NCBI RefSeq assembly: GCF_022458985.1
Contig: NC_061789.1
Coordinates: forward strand, 8,846,357 to 8,910,356
DNA from: Mugil cephalus
Lineage: Eukaryota; Chordata; Actinopteri; Mugiliformes; Mugilidae
Length of the DNA: 64,000 bases
Direction: 5' to 3'
The stretch's first letter is position 1. Each line of letters starts with the position of its first letter. The notes under the pieces were generated by a model, which worked only from the letters and a program-made list of their open reading frames with translations, had not been told where the DNA came from and ran no database searches. A program made the position numbers and the translations under genes. Shown piece by piece: positions 9,200-22,754 of this stretch.

Positions 9200-10970
9200 A
9201 GTTAATGATACACCTGTTTCTCCCCTATTATTTCCCACATTTTTTTGTTAAATTCATAAGGGGCTATTTTAGGATTTCCGAGCCTTTAATTAAGATCTTT
9301 CGTTAAGTTTTGCAGACTTTTACAGGCGGACTAAGACTTCACGACGTTTAGACGTTAGAGATGAGTTTAGTTTCGATTAGTTTCTGTTTGTTTTCACATA
9401 ATTTTTCACGTCTCACAGAAGATTTAACCGCTTTAATAAAATACAGACTCATCACATCTTTACAAAGGAACAAGGTCAACCACACTGTTTCTGTATTTCC
9501 ATTTATGGTGACAGATAATGTTGTTGTTGTCGTTCTTCTTCTTCTATTTTTGGACGCGTTGACGCTCCTCGACGTTTTACTGCCCCCTCCAGGATAAAAA
9601 GAGTTAAGCCGACTTCACATTAGATCACTGAATACTATAAACCTGTAAAACTGTTACAATAACACGGTAATACATCAGTAACAGGTCATAAACATCTAAA
9701 TCTGTACTTTACTCTTGCTTACTGTTACCCAATAGGCTGTTTTCTAACAATCCGAACTGATATAGTTCAGTCTGGCTGTGTTTGTATTGACAATATTTAT
9801 TAAACCAGATTAAAATGATCAAGGGTTCCAATTTAATTCTTGTCATAAACGTAAAATAAAGTCATCTGAGAAGTTATAATTGTTTACATAGCCCAGAACA
9901 TCAGCCAGAATGTATTTTTTTCTGCATTTGCAAGTTAATAATATATTAATTTTAATTTTGTAACAGGGCAGAGGAAACCAATTTAAGGCTGCTACAACGT
10001 CTGCAAATTACTCCCAAAGACCTAGACATGAAATAGATGTAAATATAGGGATGACTATTGGGAAGATATGGACATGGTCTTATTTTTGGCATTAAATAAA
10101 ATAAATGAAAGACTTATTTGTGTCCTCACGTTCACTAAAAATAATATATATATATATATATTACAGTATAGTAGATCAGAGAGAAACTAGATTTCATTGA
10201 CTTATAGGTCCAGATATTAGATGGAAATTTAACAAGACAAGATTAAGAAGTTCCCCCCAAAATTGGGCTATTGAGAAGACTGAATTCATTTATTAGAAGA
10301 ATATGATCTCTCTTCTCTGTCACCTTGAAAATTCCTTCCAGTCTGGCTCAGTCTCTTCTGGTGGAGGTTGTTACATGAGACATTTTGATTCAGATCGGGC
10401 TATTTTTAAGATTATTAGTGGAATCCATGTAAATGGAGCAAGTGTCCGAACCTCAGTCTGGTTCATCTGACAGAATTACCAAGAGATAAGAGGACGTCTC
10501 AACCTGAAGCCTAATTAGTGCCTTCATCTGATCCCTCCTTCCCCATTTCTGCTCTCCAACTCCCAATGATATTTTTAAATTGTAGAGACTGTATTGATAT
10601 GCAAAGCTGTTTCTCTATTATCTCTATTATTAAAGCAACTCTACTAAAAATATTTGTTCTCGCGTACTTGTTACATCTGTTGTTTCATGAACCAACAAGG
10701 AACAGAAAACCAATTTTTATTGTTTGATGTGTTAAATATAAGTTATCAGTTTTTAATCTGCCCGGAAGACTCATGTTTGCAGACGCTGGGCTGGAACTGT
10801 ACGATTAGGGCCACTTCATTTTGGCCAAGCAGTTACCGTTCAGATGACTCATATTTGATTTCCTGGGTCCTGTCACATGAGATAATTTACACTCCATTTA
10901 ATTGTCCGGTGAGTTTCCTGCAGGAATATAACTGATGTGTTGTGACTGTGAGTTTGTGTGCCCCCTGTCT
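9200..10970. other. Intron/upstream DNA of mettl22, no gene seen
   Basis: AT-rich sequence with a short (AT)n run near 10,143-10,160. Only short open frames without family features occur. No clear mobile-element end is recognised. Confidence 0.45.
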
Positions 10971-11034
10971 CCACAGGTAACGGGAGGCAGATGCTCGGAG
11001 TCCTCTACTGTTCTGGGACTATGAAGGATCAGAC

Positions 11035-14000
11035 ATGGAGCAGATCACTTTTCATCACGACACCGTCCTGTCAGATGTTCACATGCTCTTTCCCAGCGCG
11101 CGCCACCTCATGACTCGCCTCAACAATGTCGGACAGCCTGGTGAGTACGGTTACATATTTAGACCTTTTTTTTTATTTTATTGTATTAATGCACGTGTTG
11201 TAGAAAAGGAAAGGGAATCCACTGGAAAGAAAACAAAAGAAATGGCAAAATTCCCCATTGTCCAGTTTTAGTCTTCTGCATTTCTTTTGTTTTATATGTT
11301 TATGAGCAGAATGTGTTTAAACAATGCATCACAAAATAACAGCTTGAAATGAACTGTTTTGTTTTAGACTAAACAATCAATCTAGAAAGAAATTAACAGA
11401 ATACGAGGAGCTAAGTAAATTCATTAAAGCCCAAGCTGTGAAACAGGAACTCTTACATCTAGAATCTCAAGAGAAAGAAGTTGTGCCAGATTTAGTAGGT
11501 TGCGATAAATATTTCATGATAACATTTCGAATCGTTTAGCTGAACTGTGCGCATCAGACTTTGGATCCAAATCACCAGAGTGAAAGTCTAGACGCTCTGT
11601 AAATGATTGGCTCGAGATGAGAGCAAGTGGTTTCACTCAAGCTTCTTCTTTTCAGACTCTGACCGACAGTGTTACTGAATTTCTGACTTCTTATCAGGTT
11701 ACAATATCCCAAGCTCCTGTCTCTGGACCTTCAAAACGTAAAATGGTAATAACCATTACTTCACTATTTAATTATTTCTCGCTTTTTTTCTCTGTGTCTC
11801 TCAGCTACTTCTCTCTGCTTTATTGGGAGAACACCACAAAGTCAATGTCACACTTTAAAGAAAAACCTTCAAAGTAGAATAATAAATAAAGATAAAGAAA
11901 CTGACTAGATTGTTTAGTCCATCACAAAATGTGTTTCTTGGTTTCGTCTGATTGTTCTGCTCATCACCGACCAGAGGGCTCCTGTGTTACCGTTGCTAGG
12001 TGAGACAACAGCCTAGAATCCAGCCCGCTTTATTTCTAACGCTGCCGCATTCATCTGTCCAGTCTTCATGTCCAGATTCAAGATCTTGGCAGAAAGACAC
12101 GATGACAGTGACCAAGGAAAATGTTCGGGAAAGGATGAGGACCCGAAGGAAGACGGTGGAGGAGACACGGAGACAGCTCACGGAGAAGATGAAGAGGATG
12201 AGCGGGGAGGAAGCGTGGAGGCCTTGCTGGACGAGGACGGAGACCTTGACATCCCTCATCGGTATTGACTGAGTGGTTAAAGTTCAGTGGATGTGGTGGA
12301 AGAGGGCAAACGCATGGAGAGATCAAGACCAGGACTTCCACCAATACAGAAAACCTTTTTTAATTTTAACTGAGTATCAAGATGAAGTGAAAATTCGATG
12401 ACATCAACCTTAAGTCATGGATTGTAGTTGGTGGAGAGACGTCTCTGATACACATCCAATGGGAGATTTTTCACCTTATAGATCCCTTCTTAATCCTTAA
12501 GATTGAGTTTGTTGGAACAAGAGTTGTTGCAGTTTGGTTCAGGTTAAATATGTGATCACTCGAGCAAATGCAAATCACTTTATAACCTTTATATAAAGTG
12601 TCTTTTTCTGGATCTTTTGTTGATATTCTGCCTCTCTCAATTAAAAATAACCCCACTTTATTAAAATGATTAATTCCTTTATTAGTTACAAAAATCAGCA
12701 GGGGTTCAAGTACTTTAATTCCCACTTTAATTAGTGTACCGTTTAACTAGTAAACCATAATGCTTTTAGCTGATTTTAATGAACAATTTGAATTCAAAAG
12801 TCTGCTTTTTTGCCATAACGACAGATAACAAACACATTTAGAATCAACCTTTGAGCTAAGATCTGAGATATGAGGCTAATCCTCCAAAAGAAACCCAACC
12901 TGGTCCTGGATGAACATATTAAACTAAAATCCAAACCTGGATGGGTCCCAGATTGAGTCCTATTTTTTATTTTTTTTTTGTTTTTTTGAGACTCTGTGAC
13001 CTCTACTTGTTCAAAATGTTATTTAAGGCGTTGATTAACTCATGTCATGCTGTTCTTTTGATTCTCTAGACCACGGAAAAAGCCTGTGGATGACGGTGGC
13101 AGAGACTCGGTCTGTCCAGTCATTATCAAACAGTCCAGTCCTCTGCTGGACCTGGAAGAAGAGGACATGGACGATGAAGCTGGAGACATTTTAAGGATCG
13201 GTGAGAACCTCTCTTCTGTTACGTCCTTTATTCTACCATGAACTTTGCTGTATATTTAATGTAAAGATGTGTCTATAACCTGTCTTTCACCATCACTTGC
13301 GTAGTGATGGTGGATGTTACTTAGACATGTACCACCCACCCCATAGCACTATTTCTTTTATCTATTACCTTCACAGATTATGCATGGTCTGATGTGGTAA
13401 TATTTCCTCTTTGGTGCAGCCATGCACGTTTAATGTCTGTATCCAATCTACTTACAGAACACACCATGGCTACGCCCTTGGATGACGTTGGCAAACAGGT
13501 GAGGAGGAAAATGTGTTAAAATGCTTTTTCTTTTCGTCTTATTCACTCACTACTGGTGATTTTTTTTTTTTTTTTTTTGGAAAAATGAAACTGCGGCTGG
13601 AGCCTGTTTCCTCTTATATTTCATTCACTCAGCAAAATGCATCGACTTACTTCTGCAGGAATGGAGTGCAATCCTTTCCACTGCAGAGCCTCCGCAATTT
13701 GACTGCGATTTGCAAGTGTCACTTATGAAAATCAACCCTGGCGGCGTTTTGCAATCTGTGCTCACAGATTGCTTTTATGAAACAGGATCCTCGTTTTTTT
13801 CCCACTCACCTCTCTTTGCTCCTCGTACAGCGATTAAATAGAAAGCGTGATTAGAGTGATTTTTTTTTGTGTGTGTGTGCGGTGCAGACACTGATTGCAG
13901 ATGTCACGTGAGAGATTTCAATCTATGATTATCCAAGTTAGTTCAGTCGAAGGTCACACAAACGGTTTTATTAGGGCTGGGTGGTGTGACCGAAAATGTA

Positions 14001-17000
14001 CGTTGTGGTATTTTTCTAAATTTTGATGGTATCATGATATTTTATTTTTTTTGTTTTCATGCATAATCAAGTGTTCACAACATTTTCTACTGGTTGAGAG
14101 AGGAATTAATCCAGTAGGTTGATTAAGCATGGACTGTTTTCATGTGATGATGTGTAAATGGTGTAGAATAATCCCACACTAGTAGTAGGTTTGCATGACC
14201 TCATATTAGCACTGACTGCTCATGTGAAAATCCAGGATCATTTACAGCTCAGAGATAAAATAAATAAATAAATATATGTTATCAGGATAAACGGGGACAA
14301 TTACGGTTTGATTTATTTTAACATATTTACACTACTATGTCTGTGTCAATAGCTGTGTGACTGGCTACCGTAATAACTGTAGTCTGCGCGCAACATTTTT
14401 TTTCTCATTCATAAAAAGTTCAAATTGGGGACATTTTTAGGGACAACTTTGGCCGCGGGATAGGTTATCTAAAATGGGGACAGTCCCCAGAAATCAGGGA
14501 CGACTGGTCACCCTGATAAAAGCAAAAAAAACAAAACAACTGACTTGGAGCCGTTTTTCGGAACTTTCGATTCTGCCTCTTGATTTTTCCATCTTCACCA
14601 CAGCTCACAGTGGTATACAATTATTTTAAAAATCCTAACGAAAAAAAATACTGATATTCGGTATGAACCAATATACCGCCCAGACGTAGGTTTAATCTAG
14701 AGAGAATATTACAGCAGTAATTAAGGTTGATGTAGAGTCGATATTCTCCCGTATCAGGTGTGGCGGGGGGCGCTGCTGCTGGCTGACTTCATTCTCTCCG
14801 AGGCGGCCACGTTCAGAGGGGCCACGGTCCTGGAGCTCGGGGCAGGGACGGGCTTAACCAGCGTCGTCATGGCAACCGCAGCCAAAACGGTGTACTGCAC
14901 AGGTACGACGGCATCCAGCAGACATCCTAATAAAAGCTCACACCGATCAGCTACCGGATCAGAATAAAGAACATTTACAGACATCAGTAGCAGGAATAAA
15001 GTTGAATTAAGTGTTTCCCTATACTACTGTGTGACGTTTAACTTTTTTCAATTTTGTTTTACAGATGTAGGAGAAGACCTTCTGAGCATGTGCAAGAGAA
15101 ACGTCGCTCTGAATAAACATATGATGGAGCCTGAGGGTGAGATGAATAAAAACTAAACAGTAATGAGCCTGCAGCGTAATTCTGTACCTAATAAATAATG
15201 AAACTAATGATCCTTGTGAGATAACAAAGGTTGCGTTCTCCTGAACCTATTCACATTTGAGTTCAAACTACAGAAAGGCGAGTCTACTTTCATTTGCTTC
15301 TAATGATGGCACGGAGCCATAGATGGTGTAGCGATGTTAACTTGACCCCGTTCTTCGATTGCTGTTGTTGTGTAATACATTAACTGGGTGGAGAGGCCCC
15401 ACGTAGCTACTGTGGCCAGAAAACGCCTGCGCTGTGGTTGTCGCTGAGCTTGGGCTAAGCTCGTCTGGTGGTGGTTATGTACAGAGAGCGTGAAGCCGTG
15501 AAGCTTTTGGCTAAACACTAACACTACAGCGCTGACTTGCTCACACTTGTTTAGATGGTATTGCCACGCCTCAGTGCAAGATTTTATCACGTGAACAGCT
15601 TCTAGGCCTATTTATTTGTTTTGCTAAAGAGGATTTCTACAGCTGCCTCAGTAAAACATTACTCAATCTCTCATCAGGTGGAGAGGTGAGAGTGAGACAG
15701 TTGGACTGGCTCCAGTATAGCCTTTGCACAGGTAACGCACACACAAACATTCCTTTTAAAACCAGTGCTCATATATTCAGTTTAGATATCAGGTGCATCT
15801 AACTCTAAGTCACATGCATTAAGGAATTAAAGAATTTTAATGTACAGATTGATCTGACTTTCATCTCTCCTAAGAATCTTTTTACAAAACTGGATTAATG
15901 TTTTAAGTATAGTGAGTCTTGTCTTAGTTCTTCTTGTTGCATTTTGCTTTGCAACTTGTGTTGTAAAGCTCCATATCTGCTCCTGTGAAGTCTTGTCTTT
16001 GCGGTAGACTTGGATAATGACATGCCTACCTCTCACAGGATCCTGAGATCCACCCCCCTCCACTCCAGTTTCAGTTCATTTCAATTATACAAATGTAGAG
16101 TCGATAATGATAGAAATTCCTCCAGGCATTTTATGTTGCAGAGATTCTCCAATGCAGGTTTTTCCCCTGAGGATGTATCGAACTGTTGGTTTGGTCATGT
16201 TTTGTTTTGTTTTTTATTCCTGGTTTGAAGCAGACATTCCTCTCCAGTTTGGATGTATGACGTACATAATGAGACCTAGCAATGTTCTGACCATTAAAAA
16301 AAAGACCTTCTGTGTGATCTTTGTAGATGCTGATGTGGAGTTTAGTTGGACAACGGAGGAAGTGGATGATTTGTACAACAACACTAGCTTCATCATTGCT
16401 GCTGACGGTGGGTTTTTGAACTGACTCTCCAGACTTCTCCAGATAAATATAATGTTTTGTTTAAAATGTGACTTTTAGCTCTGGCATAACCACAATTGTT
16501 ATTTCTATTTTCCTATATCCCTGCATGCGTATAGAAATAAGGCACCGCAGCGATTGTTGTTTTCAGTGCTGCCTTGAAAAGTTGACAAAGAGCCAAAGAT
16601 GATTCCGTTATGTTGTTAATGTGCATAAACGACAGAGTCAGACAACACTGAAAGCTGTGCTTACTGCAATTCCAAGGTTTAGAGTTCCTGTGTAAATCAC
16701 AGGACTTCAACTATAGTAATACATTAACACGATTCGTTTTTTTGCATCAACAGTTTGTTATGACGATGATCTAACAGATGGATTTTTCCGAACACTGTAT
16801 CAGCTCTGCAGCAACTTCCTTCACACCTGCACTGTCTTCATCTCCTTAGAGAAAAGGTAAAGCATATGTTTAACTTGTGTGTGTATATATATATACATAT
16901 TTATATATATTTTCAGCTCCAAATTAAAGCAGTAATCAGCAATGTTTATAGATATATTTTCCTGTGACTGCGTTTCTTACAAGGATGAACTTCACCCTGC

Positions 17001-17630
17001 GTCACATGGATGTTTCCTGCGAGGCGTACGATCACTTCCGCCACTGTCTGACCCAACTCCAGGACCTGGAGGATGGACGCTGCAGATTTAAAGTGGAGCA
17101 GCTGCCTTGTAACTTTGCGCAGTTTCTTCTGTATGAACGCATAGAGCACCTGGTAAGAGGAACCCTAAGACACACTGTATTTAACAAAACCTACCCTTAC
17201 AACTTACATTTAATCTGAAACCTGAATCTAACTCATACTCAGTCTACTTTAAAGTGATACTGGCCTTATTGCTAGCTAAAGCTGGCAGAATGAAAAGTAA
17301 AAGATGCAGTGTAGTAGTCACTGAACTGAAAATAGTTTCTCTTTAAAATAAAAATCTGGCCTCAGAAGTGTTTTCTTCGCAACTCTGCACACATGAAATA
17401 CATCAGAGTTGATATAATGAGGTTAAAATAAACACTTTTAAGTCTTGTGGCTGGTCCCTCCTGCTTAGTTTGGATGTATCAGATGTAGCAGATGAATGTC
17501 CCCAAGAGGAATGTTGAGGTTTTTATTAATATGCATTATTGTCAATTTTCTGCAGGAGCTGTGGAAGGTGACTGCGACTCCGCTCCCTGTTGAAGAAGCC
17601 CGGTCGGATTCTGGACAGTCTTCATCTTGA
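11035..17630 (+). CDS. mettl22: Methyltransferase-like protein 22 (protein-lysine N-methyltransferase)
   Basis: Eleven coding exons: 11035-11140, 12063-12261, 13070-13200, 13458-13498, 14758-14902, 15065-15136, 15678-15731, 16327-16407, 16754-16856, 16984-17152 and 17556-17630. They give 391 residues (human about 404). The family is SAM-dependent, in the seven-beta-strand protein-lysine methyltransferase group; human METTL22 trimethylates the DNA/RNA-binding protein KIN. Seen: TVLSDVH near the N-terminus, an acidic low-complexity linker (about 40-100), the EHTMATPLDDVGKQVWRGAL signature, motif I VLELGAGTGL (183-192), the post-motif VYCTDVG, and the D-x-x-Y element as DVCY (276-279) where human has EVFY. 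Near the end are RMNFTLRHMDV and ELWKVTA. The tandem order mettl22-abat matches human. AATAAA at 17,768-17,773 is the likely polyadenylation signal. Confidence 0.96.
11369..11750 (+). pseudogene. Coding-like fossil in mettl22 intron 1
   Basis: From 11,369 a frame stays open for 56 codons and reads like a charged helix (KKLTEYEELSKFIKAQAVKQ). After a +2 frame change near 11,530 a second frame runs RLAELCASDFGSKSPE, one TGA at 11,581-11,583, then NDWLEMRASGFTQASSF to KRKM near 11,745. Lysine/glutamate-rich content and one stop plus one shift suggest a decayed exon of a gene or mobile element. The AG at 11,366-11,367 follows a T-rich tract, but mettl22 exon 1 (phase 1) would run into TAA if spliced there. 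The family is not recognised. Confidence 0.35.
13973..14685 (+). repeat. Interspersed DNA repeat R3 (TIR-type MITE) in mettl22 intron 4
   Basis: It starts AGGGCTGGGTGGTGTGACC and ends ATATACCGCCCAGAC, a terminal inverted repeat around the GGGCTGGGCGGTAT core. Internal blocks, including TACTGGTTGAGAGAGGAATT, TGTAGTCTGCGCGCAACAT and a GGGGACATTTTTAGGGAC block, recur inverted at 33,105-33,593 in abat. There is no coding capacity. Confidence 0.65.
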
Positions 17631-17767
17631 CCTGGCACTTAAATCCGACCAATGTGAACACTGAACTCTCTGGAGTATTCAGCATTTAATATGCTAAAAC
17701 GTTTGAAGTTTTCAGTTAATCAAACTGTACGTTTTAAGACAGAAGAGCTCATTTAAAAATAAGTTTG

Positions 17768-17773
17768 AATAAA
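17768..17773 (+). terminator. mettl22: Polyadenylation signal of mettl22
   Basis: AATAAA, 138 bp after the TGA at 17,628-17,630; the first canonical signal downstream. Confidence 0.6.
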
Positions 17774-17829
17774 TGTTTACCTTTTGGTGAGTGTATATAT
17801 GTTGGATGAATCCAGTTTGAAGGATTTAT

Positions 17830-18310
17830 TATTTTTTATCATTATGTATTTTTGTGGGAGAACAAAACGATGCATGAGCAGGATAAGTTGATTTGTAAAC
17901 AGACTTATTAAAAAGAAATAAATCAGAGTTAATATTCAAAAAATATATACTCATAATGTTTTCTGATGCATTGGACATTGAAGTCTTCAGATAGTCACTT
18001 GACAAACATGAAGCTCCCACCCAGTGATAATGTCCTCTGATATACTATGCAGGTGCACACAACATCTAAACCAGTGGATCTCAGAGGTGATAAAATTGTA
18101 CCGTCTCATTAAAATGTGAAAGGACAATTAGAAGATTTTATATTTTGACACATCATCTTAATGTTGCTATAAATGACTTCTCATTTAACGTCAAGCCACT
18201 GAAAAGACGGTTGGCTAGCTGTCTACCTTCGTCTCATAAAGAGAAGAGATGCACCAGTTCCACACATTTTCTGGTCAGGTAGACACAAAAAAGTAATACA
18301 ACTTGTGTCT
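17830..18310. other. Intergenic DNA downstream of mettl22, nothing recognised
   Basis: AT-rich, no exon signal pair with an open frame, no RNA gene and no clear repeat ends. Confidence 0.45.
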
Positions 18311-18318
18311 AAATCACA

Positions 18319-18630
18319 GGTGTCAAACATATGGCCTGTGGACCAATAGTGGCCCTCATGAGGGTCCAATCTGGCCTGTGGGATAAAGTGCAAAAGTTAC
18401 ATTAATTAAAGTAACTGTGATTTGTAGGTTCCATATAGTTTTAGTTGCCACTAAACAGGTTGTGCATAGTGCTGTTCATTAAATATAAACACTTTCATAA
18501 TGTACTTCTTTGCACTAAAACAAAGGGAAACATTTGAAGTTGTTATTTATAGGTTACTGCTTAGTTTTTTTACTGGTCTGGCCCCCTTGAGATCAAATTG
18601 GAGTGTGTGTAAAAAATGAGTTTGACGTAA
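18319..18630 (+). repeat. hAT-like interspersed repeat R4
   Basis: It starts CACAGGTGTCAAACATATGG and ends near GAGTTTGACGTAAATG, with CTGGCCCCCTTGAGATCAAATT inside. These are recognisable as ends of the CAGGTGTCAAAC class of vertebrate hAT repeats. Diverged relatives lie at about 30,800-31,010 (right end GGCCTTATGTTTGACACCTGTG) and 55,725-55,915. Confidence 0.6.
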
Positions 18631-19079
18631 ATGAATTTAAGCGCCCAGGAAGATCAGCAGGTACCGGAAATGTAACGGGAAGTCACAGCAGATACTGAAA
18701 ACGGGGGTTCAGCTAGGTTTTTGTAATTTTTCTTGGTTGAATAAATGCACAAAAGAATAACATTTCTACTCATTTGTGGATGTTTTGTCATTTTTTTCAT
18801 GCAGAAATTAATTAACCGCTGAAGGGAAGGAAATATATGACCCGAATTATTAAACATAAAAAAATATCTGTGGTTTTACACAGGCAAATTGGAGAAACAA
18901 AGTCCAGGGAATGAGTGTTATTTCAGTACCGCAGCAATTCGAGAGAAGGGGTGTTTTTGAAGATGGTGGTCCCTGAATTGGGCACGCACCAGTTGGTTGC
19001 GGTGCCGCACCAAGTGGTAGTTTGCAAACCGCCAATTAACCACTAGGAGGAAAAAGTGGTGGTAGAGAGGCAGAGAACA

Positions 19080-19230
19080 AGCTCCTCCTCCCGCACAGAC
19101 CATAGGCCTGTCTGGCAAGTCCTCACTTCGGTCCACGGGGTAGACCAGTGTCTGTGCCGCCGTCCAACACTCCTGCTGCGCTGCAGGGATTCTTTAGGCG
19201 CTGATCCCCGCTGCCGTCTCTGGATCATCG
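19080..19230 (+). other. abat: Candidate non-coding first exon of abat
   Basis: A GC/CpG-richer patch (about 19,070-19,530) ends an exon-like segment at 19,230 before a consensus GTAAGT donor. The first abat exon with an ATG has its acceptor at 24,295-24,296 (CCGTAG) and carries 5'UTR from 24,297, so an upstream non-coding exon must exist. This is the best donor I see, but others near 21-22.7 kb cannot be excluded. Confidence 0.35.
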
Positions 19231-19659
19231 GTAAGTCATCCCTCGAAGCCTCCATCACTAAACCCCTCAACCCGATCAATCTGCTGCCGCTGTGTTGTTG
19301 GGTCTGGAAATAACACGGCCGTGATTGTGTTTTTGTGCGCGCTGCTGGACCGTCAAGGCGTCGGGTTACGCAGGAGTCTGCAGAAAGCATCTTATGAAAC
19401 GTCTGGCTCTGTTTTGCACAAACCGCTAGAATTGGGTCTCGAGCCAAAACCATCTGATACCAGCGTGTGAACTGCACCGTGTGAGCCAGCCAGATCCAGC
19501 CGCAGCCAGATTTCTCTGGGGAAGACCAGAATCGCAAAAAAAAGCAAACAGTTAGAAACGTCTCAATAATTTGAATGCGCTCTCTTCTCCCTGGGTTATG
19601 GGGTGAGTCTGGGTTGTGTTGTTGCAGGAGCAGCATGAATTCCCTTGTCTGCATGCATC

Positions 19660-21873
19660 TGAATCACCAACATACAGTATTTTAGCTCACTGTAATAGGA
19701 GAAGTTTGCAAATGTTTGTCAATGCAGTTGTGCAACTTAACATTCAGTGACTAATGGCCACCAAGAGATCATCATAAATAATAAAAAAAAATAACGGGAA
19801 ATGACATGATCTGCACTTTATTTTGCTCTAGTAGAGCTCAGTTAATACTCCCAAATATCCATAAACTCACTCTGAACTGAACCGAAATGATCAAATAAAT
19901 AATGTATTGCAAGTCTGTAATAAAATGCTGACATATTTTTTCTTTTCTTCGCCTTTACTGTCAAATTTGGGCCAGGGGCGGTGGCTTGGTGTTTAAGGTT
20001 ACCGGCCCCTCGAGTATAAAGTCTGCAGGCTGACCCTGTATTCTGACCCCGGCTTCAAAACAAGCTGAGATGTAGTGAAAGGGAGGGCAAAAAAAAAGAA
20101 GAAAGAATCTCATTCTTCTGGAGGACATTTGGGAGTATGTAACCGGCTCCAGTGTTTAGCAGCGTACTGCTTCAGCATCCATACTAATTTAGTTTCATCA
20201 GAAAATGAAACTGAACTTGTTTTGCTTCTCTTTTTAGACTGAGTTCTCCTGCAACAAATTTCATGGACTCTTCCCTCTGTCTTGCTGAATTCGCAATCTT
20301 AACACACTCTTCTGGGTTTTGTTGTCTACACAGGAAAACGTGGGAATATCCTGTTCAGTGACCGGATTAATGTCACTGCATATCACTTACTACGCAACAT
20401 CATTCATATTTTATTATACTTTTGTACTTCACTGGACATTTTTTCCTGAATCAATGTTCACTGAAGGCCTCTCAGAATCTGGGACAGGCAGTTTAATTTG
20501 TCTGATATTTACTTGGGACGCGTTCCAAAATTGCCTCCGTGGCACAGGTTTTAGTCAAGGTTGCCTCCGTCTACTTGGGACACGGCGCTGTTAAGTTAAG
20601 TTTCCCCCTTAGCTTCCAATTTACCTGCATCGCACGTTGCGTCACAGCGGCAGACCGGTGTGATGCAATGTGCAATTGACCGGACTCGTTCTCAATTTAA
20701 TAGAGAGTTTTCCAGTCAGCACTTCAGTGTTCATTCATGTTATAGATAACCCCAGCTGGTCACAGCCAGTCTATCATCACTAAGTTGCTGATTACACTGA
20801 TTTGCATGGAAAAAATTCTCTCTTTATCACCCCACACTTTATCTCTCATATCTAAATGTGATGTGTTAAACTCTTGTCAGTATGAATGGACACGAATAAG
20901 AATGATGCGGGTTGACCCGGATGGAGGAGCTTATTCTAAAATCAGAGAAATGTCCCAATGAGTGACTGTAATTCTGCCACAGTTTTACAACTCGCCGTGC
21001 ACCGAGTGGTGGTTTATAAATGAAGCGGTCGAGAGAAAATTCAACAGTGGTGGCAGCTCTCCCTCACTCTCTGGACCCTTTTTTTTTTTCTTTACACGCC
21101 GAGACGCTCCGTCTCTTTCTTGTCCTTTTCCTTTTGGGCCTGCACGGTTCCCATGGCGACTCGTTGGCCGTGTCAGCTGCATTTTAACTTGGTCCCTGAG
21201 TTGGTTGCCCGAGGGGGAGCGGGGGGAAGGGGGGTGGTGGTAGCAGTGGCTGAAGTTGTAAGTGAGAATCATTAAGTAACAACCCTAGGCTTGTTTCTAA
21301 GATAAATCACCCTGTTCTCTGTACGTTTAGTAAGACGTGGGAGGGTTCGTGGAGAGTGGGCGGACAGCTGGATACAGTGCAGGAGCTCTTGGTAATAGTC
21401 AAAAAAATTTTCAAAAGCTGGAAAAAACAAAAAGAACAAAAACACTTTCTTTTTCTGACATGTGAAAGGCTTCTCTTAAGGCTGAGGGTCAGAGATTGTG
21501 ATGACAGCTGAGATCACGTCTATTTGTTTTTTTAATCAAACCTGTTCTCATTTAACCCTCTGATATGCTTCATTGGAACTTCCCATCACTAGTCAGTTTT
21601 TAGTCCCAAAGAGTCTTAAAATTCTGTTGCCGCCAGATCAAGTGGGTAGGGACGTGAAAGAAATCTGGGTTTGAACTTCATGTGAACTTGAGCCGCGCAC
21701 GCAAATAAGCAAACGCAGACGAGCAGATGCTTGGGACAGCCGCGGCGGCGTCGTAAATCCACCGCCGGCTGCGGGCGACATGGTGGTGCAGCGGTGTACG
21801 CCTCTGGGTTCAACCTGTGAGTGTGTGAGTTTGCGTGTCCTGCTTTGCGTTTGTGCAGGTTCAACAGTCCGGA

Positions 21874-21917
<44 letters not shown>

Positions 21918-22740
21918 GCATGAGGTGGTGAGTCTAAATGTGCCTTCTCATTGCGCGTGTGAACGGCTTTTCCCCCCCAGTCTCAAGCCTCTCGCACCAG
22001 TGCACCGTTGGGATGAACTCCATCCAGTCTCCTGCGTCCCTCTGCAGGATAAAGCCGACGGACGGGTGGTTCAGTGCTGCTGCGTTCCCTTCACCGTTCA
22101 CGTTCCGATCATATTTAGCCTCAAGCTTTATGTCTCCCCTCGGGCGTCACTTTTTCATCCACCCCCTCGCGCGGTCCACTCGGGTTAAGTGAGGTTACAG
22201 CCCTCTGCGTACGAATGTGCTGTCTTGTGTAACTCTTGCAATCTAAACCAGTTTCATCCAGTTCGCGAGGTGTTGCCAAGAAACCGCCTGTGAGCGCACG
22301 CATGTTCATCTGTGTGTGTCCTTGGTTGCTGTGCTCTTTTTTCTTTTTTCTTGTGCGTTCACATGTGCAGTCCGATCGAGTGTGCGCGCAGGCGATTGTG
22401 TGTGAAGGGTTTTTCATTCTGCGTGAAGGCAGATAACCGGAATATTCCTGTTCCCGCCGCCAGTATTACATAAGAGAGGGGCGAGCGAGGAAGAAGAGCA
22501 GACAAGCGTGCCCCGTCTTCCTTTTCACCCTGCCTCACTCTTGTTTTCTCCTGGTGATGTAATGTTGCCGTGTTTGTTTTGATGTTCTTCAGGCAGCTAC
22601 TTCTCGAAGCCTTTGCGGAGAGAGTGTCTGAATTGTTCACGTGGTCGACGCAGTCATCTAAGCAGAACATCTCCACGGGATCGTACCCGTCACAAACAAT
22701 AATCCGCCTGAACGATAAATGCCTCTTTATTTTTTTAAGG
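19660..22740. other. Intergenic/abat 5' intron DNA, with a CpG-richer patch near 21.7-22.5 kb
   Basis: No supported coding exon. The segment at about 21,690-22,490 is richer in CpG and could be promoter DNA. A (GT)n microsatellite lies inside it. Open frames here look like by-products of base composition. Confidence 0.4.
21877..21914 (+). repeat. (GT)19 microsatellite
   Basis: Thirty-eight bases of uninterrupted GT dinucleotides. Confidence 0.95.
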
Positions 22741-22754
22741 TGATGGAGCCTTTC

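Noticed and set aside
19043-19654. 203-codon minus-strand open frame near the candidate abat first exon
   Set aside because: It lies in a GC-richer patch, has no recognised domain, and overlaps a + strand donor region. Composition explains its length.
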